Of a stretch of DNA of 64,000 nucleotides, positions 59,217 through 64,000 are shown one piece after another; the first letter of the stretch is position 1, and every line of letters starts with the position of its first letter. The translations under genes and the position numbers were made by a program. The stretch comes from Oscillatoria sp. SIO1A7 (GTDB lineage: Bacteria; Cyanobacteriota; Cyanobacteriia; Cyanobacteriales; Laspinemataceae). The stretch is from the NCBI GenBank assembly GCA_010672965.1, contig JAAHFN010000007.1, forward strand, positions 374,992 through 438,991. The letters run 5' to 3'. The notes under the pieces were generated by a model. The model was given only the letters and a program-made list of their open reading frames with translations, was not told where the DNA came from and ran no database searches.

Positions 59217-59406
59217 CTTACAAGGGTATGTTTTTAATAATCTTCCTGGCAGGAGCGCGGTCGGTGGGCTGCATAGGTTTATGGGGCCCGCGCATTCCAA
59301 TACAATCATCTTCTTTAGAAGCATAAGCTATCTCGGGAATGCTGTCGCCCCTACGCCCCGGGTCGATACACAATAATGTCAAATCTAAAAAACATACCCT
59401 TGAAAG
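59217..59406. mobile_element. MITE-like element, family A (190 bp)
   Basis: Starts CTTACAAGGGTATG, ends ACATACCCTTGAAAG; interior GGGAATGCTGTCGCCCCTACG as in the other copies. Flanked by GAGAGGGGG units and, at 59449-59490, by four tandem CCCACACTT nonamers. Confidence 0.78.
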
Positions 59407-59531
59407 GGAGAGGGGGGAGAGTGGGGAGAGGGGGAGAGTTTTGCTTAGTTCCCACACTTCCCACACTTCCCACACTTCCCACACTTCTCTCTCTTTGCCG
59501 ACACCGCCCCAAGCGTTACGCCCCAGTTGAT

Positions 59532-60056
59532 TTAAAATCTAATCCCTATCCCTCCTTGCAAAGAGACTGCAGTTTTATCTTCATCGCGATAAGCATCAAA
59601 AGCAATAATGGCGTTTCCAAATACTACTAATTCGCTATTGGGGATGGAGTAGTCCAGACCGGGCTGAATCGCAAAACTGCTGCGATCGCCCACCGGCGTA
59701 TTGTCCCCCGTCACAAAAGATCCGCCAGCACCCAGATAAACATCCGCATCCCAAGTAATGGGGATATCGTAGGAAACTGTGGGCACAAAAGCGCTGCCGT
59801 CTCCCCCAATTAAACCTTGAGCGCGAAGAGATACGGGCAATCTCAGGAATTTGTACCGCGCCGCCAATAGCACGCTATTTTCGCTATCTTGCAGATTGGT
59901 TTCCGTCAGGCCGAAGGAGCCGCCAATACCAATATAAGATCCGTAGGCGGCTTGTGCCTTTGCTGGGCTTCCGGTTAGAGCAATAGCACCGGCAACAACC
60001 ACGCTACCCAGTGCTATAGCCCTAAGTCCCGACCATAAATTGTTCGAGTGTTGCAT
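59532..60056 (-). CDS. Outer-membrane beta-barrel-like protein
   Basis: A 174-residue precursor from ATG 60056. The signal peptide SGLRAIALGSVVVAGAIALT ends at SPAKAQA. The mature part alternates polar and hydrophobic residues in about eight strands (YGSYIGIGGSFGLTE..., VSLQGGIGIRF) and ends in phenylalanine, as outer-membrane barrels do. An OmpA/OmpW-like small barrel is likely; the ligand is unknown. AGGGG lies just before the start. hslO lies upstream on the same strand, 97 bp away. Confidence 0.8.
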   Translation of the reverse strand: MQHSNNLWSGLRAIALGSVVVAGAIALTGSPAKAQAAYGSYIGIGGSFGLTETNLQDSENSVLLAARYKFLRLPVSLRAQGLIGGDGSAFVPTVSYDIPITWDADVYLGAGGSFVTGDNTPVGDRSSFAIQPGLDYSIPNSELVVFGNAIIAFDAYRDEDKTAVSLQGGIGIRF

Positions 60057-60153
60057 TCCCCTGCTCCTATTTAAGACATAACCTTTCAGGCTTCTTCTCA
60101 GGTTAGCGCGAACCCGAACAAAACCTCTTGCAGGGAAACATGGGGCCATCCCA

Positions 60154-61053
60154 TTAATTTGACTCGGCTCGCAACTCAGAAATAAGCTCTGCCAGTTGCT
60201 CCGAGTTGGCTTGATAAACCTCCGAGCAGAATTGACAAATAGCCTCAGCCCCATTATCGGTTTCGATCATATCTTCGAGTTCTTCTTCGCCTAGTATTTT
60301 CAAAGCTCCCAGCATTCGCTCCCAGGAACAATCGCAATTAAAGCGCAGCATAAGTCTCTCTGGGAAAATGCTCAAGCCCATGTCTCCCATAAGGTCTTCA
60401 AAAATATCCGACAAAGTTTTGCCCGATCGCAGCAAAGTCGTAAAGCTTTCCAGAGCGCTAGTACGAGATTCTAAAGTCTCTACCAAAGCATCGTCCCTAG
60501 CGGCTTTAGGCATAACTTGCAAAAGCAAACCCCCGGCTGCCTCTACTCCCTGCTCCCCGACAAAAACCCCCACAACCAAGGCTGAGGGCGTCTGTTCCGA
60601 GCTAGCCAGATAATATGCAATGTCTTCGCCAATTTCCCCAGAAACGAGTTCGACGGTACTGGAGTATGGGTAGCCGTAGCCAACATCCCGAACTACATAA
60701 AGATAGCCTTCCTTACCTATAGCTTTTCCCACATCCAGCTTGCCTTGGGGATTGGGAAGAAGTTCTACATGTGGATTTTCTACATATCCTCGTACCGTCC
60801 CGTCCAAACCGGCATCTACCAGAAGTCCTCCCAGAGCCCCATTCCCTTTAACCCGAATGTTCGTTCGCGACCCGGGTCGCTTCATGCTAGATGCCAGGAG
60901 AAGCCCCGATGACATAGCACGTCCCAAAGCTGCGGTAGCCACATTGGAAAGCTTGTGCCGCTCTCTTGCTTCTTCCGTTAGGCGAGTAGTAATAGCTCCC
61001 ACTGCCCGAATGCCGCCGTCAGCAGCCGTTGCTCTTATTAACCTATCCGCCAT
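60154..61053 (-). CDS. hslO: Redox-regulated chaperone Hsp33
   Basis: A 299-residue cytosolic holdase activated by oxidation. The N-terminal ADRLIRATAADGGIRAVGAI and the GLLLASSMKRPG...NGALGGLLVDAG region are family blocks; the C-terminal zinc centre CDC (in FNCDCSW) and CQFC (in EAICQFCSEVY) supply the four redox-active cysteines. ATG 61053 begins the homology; the 53 codons open upstream do not belong. Likely single-gene or leading the barrel gene. Confidence 0.96.
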   Translation of the reverse strand: MADRLIRATAADGGIRAVGAITTRLTEEARERHKLSNVATAALGRAMSSGLLLASSMKRPGSRTNIRVKGNGALGGLLVDAGLDGTVRGYVENPHVELLPNPQGKLDVGKAIGKEGYLYVVRDVGYGYPYSSTVELVSGEIGEDIAYYLASSEQTPSALVVGVFVGEQGVEAAGGLLLQVMPKAARDDALVETLESRTSALESFTTLLRSGKTLSDIFEDLMGDMGLSIFPERLMLRFNCDCSWERMLGALKILGEEELEDMIETDNGAEAICQFCSEVYQANSEQLAELISELRAESN

Positions 61054-61712
61054 ACCAAAACCATTACATTTCTTAATCTTGCAGCTTAGCATAATTGAGG
61101 ACAAACTGCGATAATCCACATATAGCGCTTTTGGCAGAGGCGATCGCCTATATATGGCAGTAAAGTTAGATCCAGCTTGTCTTTCCTTAGTATGTGGTGC
61201 GCGGTGCGGCACCCTACAAAAGCATCGCCCCGGGCTTGGGAGCCAAAAAGCACCATTTATATAGCATTACATAGTAAGGTTAGGACGGTTACAAAATGCC
61301 ACAGCTTAAGAAAGGCAAGGCTTTGGCCGATAGCTGAGAGCTGATAGCTGACCGCTTACTGCTATACCAAGCGATCGCCTTCCAGTTGTTGGAAGCGAGA
61401 CTGCAACCAGGCCAAAATTGCTTGAATCTTAGAATTAATCTGGGATAGCGTAGCCATATTCGGGATAGAGCTAAGGGATTTCCAAATAAATATTTCTCCC
61501 TTCCCCGTAGGACGGGCGTCCCGCCCGTCCTACGAATTGGATAATTTATTTCTTGGAATTCCCTAAAGTATTTGCAAATTTAGAATTTTCTAGCAGGCCG
61601 CCATTTTTTGTATCGCTCAATACATATTCGGGGATCGATATCTGCTCTACCTAGGTTAGAGCAAATCCGGAAATTCCGGTGCATCTCTATAGAGCTAGGC
61701 TCCGAACTGCAA
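61054..61712. other. Gap with dispersed repeat fragments
   Basis: GGTGCGCGGTGCGGCACCCTAC (core of MITE family C) lies near 61195. A 13-bp inverted repeat CGTAGGACGGGCG (61506-61518 with 61522-61534) also occurs near 10619. Sequence from 61608 to 61712 is open in frame with the phosphotransferase gene but I do not include it. No promoter was fixed. Confidence 0.5.
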
Positions 61713-62732
61713 ATGTCCAATGCCCAAATCCATAAGTCAGGGACGACTAACCTAACCTTTCCAGCCATCTACTCGACCCTCGCCTGCGATGCCTTAGCAT
61801 CCAGACTGTTGCCGCACTACGAGATAGAGGTAGTAGCGGGCTGTCAATTTTGGCACCGAGGTCTCAGCGATATTTATCTGGTGGAAACCCAAGCAAAACC
61901 TTATATTTTGAGAGTGTCCCACCACCATTGGCGCTCTAAATCAGAAATAGATTTTGAACTAGAACTGCTAGATTTTTTGCGCCAGAATCAGATTCCCGTT
62001 GCCTATCCCCTGCCAACAAAAGCCGGTGAATTGTCGGTGGAAATCAACGCTCCAGAGGGAAAGCGTTATGCGGCTTTGTTTCCCTACGCCCCAGGAGAAG
62101 TTCCCTTGGGAGATTTGAACGCCAGCCAAAGCCACAAGCTGGGGAAAACCCTGGCCAAACTTCATCAAGTCGCTCAAGATTTTCGCTCTAGCTCCGATCG
62201 CCAAGCGCTAACTTTGGAATACTTGCTGGATGATTCTTGGCATCAAATTGCTCCCTGGTTGCAACAGAAAGAAAGCGATCGCATTTATTTGGCAGAAACA
62301 ATAGCCCTAATTAAAGATAGCCTTCGCGACCTCCCCTGCGAACCTCCCTACTGGGGCATTTGTTGGGGCGACCCGCACAGCGGTAATACCCATTTCACCG
62401 CCGATAACCAAATCACTTTATTCGACTTCGACCAATGCGGCTACGGTTGGCGAATCTTCGATATTGCAAAGTTTTGGCAAGTCTCCCTGCGCACGGGTAT
62501 GCCTCGCCAAGTTAGAGAAACCTTTCTGGCTGGATATCAAGAGTTAGCAAAAATTAAGGATTTTGAATTACAAGCATTACAAGCTTTAACCCAAGCAGCT
62601 CATATCTGGATGTGGGCGATTAGTCTCAATAGTGCTATGATCTACGATCGCAGCCGTTTAGACGATTATTTTTTTAGAAGGCGAATCGAGCATTTAAGAC
62701 TATTAAATACCCAGGATTGGCAATTATTTTAG
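61713..62732 (+). CDS. APH/ChoK-family phosphotransferase
   Basis: A 339-residue kinase-like protein. The nucleotide-binding lobe has IYLVETQAKPYILRVSHHHW, and the catalytic lobe has the Brenner motif CWGDPHSGNTHF and the metal-binding LFDFDQCGYGWRIFD. This is the HxDxxxxN ... D pattern of aminoglycoside phosphotransferase-like and homoserine-kinase-II-like enzymes, here with GDPHSGN. The natural substrate is unknown; antibiotic resistance should not be assumed. ATG 61713 is a choice; 35 more codons are open upstream. Confidence 0.82.
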   Translation: MSNAQIHKSGTTNLTFPAIYSTLACDALASRLLPHYEIEVVAGCQFWHRGLSDIYLVETQAKPYILRVSHHHWRSKSEIDFELELLDFLRQNQIPVAYPLPTKAGELSVEINAPEGKRYAALFPYAPGEVPLGDLNASQSHKLGKTLAKLHQVAQDFRSSSDRQALTLEYLLDDSWHQIAPWLQQKESDRIYLAETIALIKDSLRDLPCEPPYWGICWGDPHSGNTHFTADNQITLFDFDQCGYGWRIFDIAKFWQVSLRTGMPRQVRETFLAGYQELAKIKDFELQALQALTQAAHIWMWAISLNSAMIYDRSRLDDYFFRRRIEHLRLLNTQDWQLF

Positions 62733-63242
62733 TTAGACAAAACCTTCGCCAAAAGAGCAAAGGTTTAAAAGTCGTATTCCTTGCGAATACGATCTGAGAC
62801 AATCTACGATTCTGATAGGTTAAAACCAAAAAAAAATTAGTGAGGTTCCCAGTCAAAGTTTAGGTAAGTGCCGCTTGGCGGAATTCAAAATGCAAAGGGC
62901 AAAAGTATTTTGCCTCAAAGCTTCTTGGGAATGCGCGAATTTTTAATGAAAGAATTTTGAATTTTGAAGGCATTAGGGACCTATCGCCCTCCGTCGGCCA
63001 GGAGAGCGAGCGCATACAAAGTCAAGCAAGTCGTTGTAGAATGTACAAAAAGCAAGGAGGTGCTACACCCAGTTTCCTCCCTGGTGCAAATAGCCGCGTT
63101 GGCGCGATCGCTCCTCAGCGACGCGCATTCGTTGCGGAGCGATTGCCCGCGATCGCCCGCGAGCGTGCGCGGAAGCTCGGGCTCTGAGCGACAGGGCTAG
63201 TTCGTCGCCCCCGCTCCCCGACTTCCAGGCTAATTATGGCCA
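62733..63242. other. Gap before the structured RNA
   Basis: No reliable gene. Two overlapping open frames at 62957-63200 lack codon bias and family likeness. The GC-rich stretch 63090-63180 carries CGATCGC and GCGAGCG repeats. Confidence 0.4.
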
Positions 63243-63424
63243 GTGGTGAAAACTAAGGTGAATTTCTCCCAAGGGAACCCACCCACTCCCGCGAAACGTT
63301 GCCCAGTCAGCGGTTTCTGGAGTGGGCTTCCCCCAGGCGCTGCTATTGGAGTAAGCCAAAGGACTACTTGCCCAGAGTCCAAAGCTTACCCCTAACAGCC
63401 TGGTTTTTGAGGGAGAAATTTTTT
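63243..63424 (+). ncRNA. ssaA: Candidate 6S RNA
   Basis: AATTTCTCCC (63261-63270) pairs perfectly with GGGAGAAATT (63411-63420), and the stem continues with GGGAACC and GGTTTTT; four T residues follow. Inside, a hairpin GGACT/AGTCC and then CCCTAACAGCCTGG on the 3' side, with GCCCAGTCAGCGG on the 5' side, follow the layout of 6S RNA, where a closing stem, a central bubble with an ACAGCCUG-type 3' side and a neighbouring small hairpin are typical. A TAATTA at 63231 could be the -10 box, giving about 182 nt, close to the known 185-nt cyanobacterial 6Sa. 6S RNA binds RNA polymerase. Fold done by eye; alternative pairings exist. Confidence 0.5.
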
Positions 63425-63428
63425 GAGT

Positions 63429-63465
63429 GCAAACACCTCCTTGCTAAGGTTTGCTTTTGTTTTTT
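63429..63465 (+). terminator. Hairpin plus T-run
   Basis: GCAAAC (63429-63434) pairs with GTTTGC (63449-63454), followed by TTTTGTTTTTT. It lies four bases beyond the candidate 6S RNA and could be its actual terminator. A second hairpin, AGGGTCGCGG with CCGTGGCCCT (63471-63494), and CTTTT follow at once. Confidence 0.7.
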
Positions 63466-63498
63466 GTAAAAGGGTCGCGGTGAGCCGTGGCCCTCTTT

Positions 63499-64000
63499 TA
63501 TGCCCCTCTAGAGAGGCACAATGCCATCTTAGCACTGTTTTGCTGGAATTTCAACATTTGAGGCAGAAATTTTTTGGAATTGCCGCACTTTTTGCAGTTT
63601 CTGCACTGTTGTATTGCTAAAAGTATCGTCTTAGGTGAGTTCTGGCAAAGAATTTCCCGCTCCCCCGGCCTGTCGGAAAGGCACAGGGGGTGGGGTGTGG
63701 GGTGTGGGGCCGCCAAGGGACCTTGCGCAGAAATAAAGTGCCAGTCATGCAGTCGGATTCTGCAACCACCGTTCGGGCGATCGCGGAGTCGTTGGCGTAG
63801 GCGTTGGCGTAGCCTGCCCTCTGGGGCATAGCCTGCGCGCACTCCCTTGAGCCCACCTCGCCGGAACTGGTGGGCTCAAGGGAGTGCGGGAGGTGGATGC
63901 CCGTCTGCTGGCAAAACGCAGCAAAATGCAACGGCGATCGCATTCTTCAGCGCGATCGCCGTTGGTTGATTTGGGGAACGAAGTGGTGTTGCGAGAGTTC
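63499..64000. other. Repeat-rich end of the window
   Basis: It holds a short GGTGTGGGG array at 63688-63708, a GTTGGCGTAGGC duplication near 63791-63812 and a 19-bp perfect inverted repeat (63838-63856 with 63870-63888, 13-nt loop). HIP1 sites follow at 63935 and 63950. No gene could be supported; short frames here are repeat translations. Confidence 0.5.

Noticed and set aside
61713-62732. Aminoglycoside resistance gene
   Set aside because: The fold is APH-like, but this superfamily has many metabolic kinases and nothing points to antibiotic substrates.
62957-63200. Two overlapping 76- and 78-residue frames
   Set aside because: Poor codon use, no family likeness and GC-rich repeat content; not supported as genes.
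63243-63424. Cobalamin riboswitch
   Set aside because: AAGGTGAATTTC, CCCGCGAA and CAGTCAG recall parts of the cobalamin core, but the downstream B12 box and a regulated gene were not found; the 6S-type fold explains more of the pairing.

Overview
The window comes from a filamentous, Oscillatoriales-like cyanobacterium. This rests on the very frequent HIP1 octamer GCGATCGC, photosystem genes (psaF, psaJ, a Psb32 homologue), heptanucleotide repeats of the CCCCACA/CCCTACA type, many short MITE-like elements and typical cyanobacterial families (DUF4079, DUF2330, a zinc-ribbon/WD40 Ser/Thr kinase). No tRNA or rRNA gene was recognised. All similarity calls come from reading motifs; no database search was run.

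Layout. 0-17 kb: a tandem repeat, a membrane Ser/Thr kinase with a seven-blade WD40 propeller, an AAA ATPase with a broken partner gene, a very large alpha-2-macroglobulin-like lipoprotein without a thioester, three Uma2-family nucleases (two are recent duplicates), DUF4079, dxr and a secreted TPR protein, all separated by repeats. 17-24 kb: a sucrose-phosphate-synthase-like glycosyltransferase, a DUF4346-like protein, Psb32, an SDR enzyme and a peptidoglycan-binding protein. 24-27.5 kb: a two-gene unit of solute-binding proteins, one fused to a transmembrane pentapeptide-repeat protein. 28.5-33 kb: psaF-psaJ, divergent tsaD, an orphan ParD antitoxin, a frameshifted AbrB-like gene, hisH and a pyroglutamyl-peptidase homologue. 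33.6-37 kb: the Anbu-type module (circularly permuted ATP-grasp, alpha-E protein, Anbu peptidase). A candidate Yfr2-type RNA follows at 37.3 kb.

37.5-56.6 kb is an accessory and defence region. It starts with a pentapeptide-repeat membrane protein and a row of five unrecognised genes, two of them paralogous coiled-coil proteins. These are divergent from an XRE/ImmA-IrrE regulator pair, and three GTTGA-N8-TCAAC operator-like sites lie in the shared promoter region. Next come HicBA, a DUF6575-like gene, a SPPY-type DNA methyltransferase, a second HicBA and the three-gene pPIWI-RE cassette: PD-(D/E)xK nuclease, DinG-like helicase with four cysteines, and the PIWI protein. A tandem HIP1 array and a Phd/ParE pair close the region.

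56.9-64 kb returns to housekeeping and cell-surface genes: DUF2330, a CorA-like protein, an outer-membrane barrel, hslO and an APH-type phosphotransferase. Near the end is a strongly structured RNA candidate that looks like 6S RNA. The items most worth following up are the pPIWI-RE island, the XRE/ImmA divergon with its unknown operon, the pentapeptide/solute-binding fusion, and the two candidate small RNAs.
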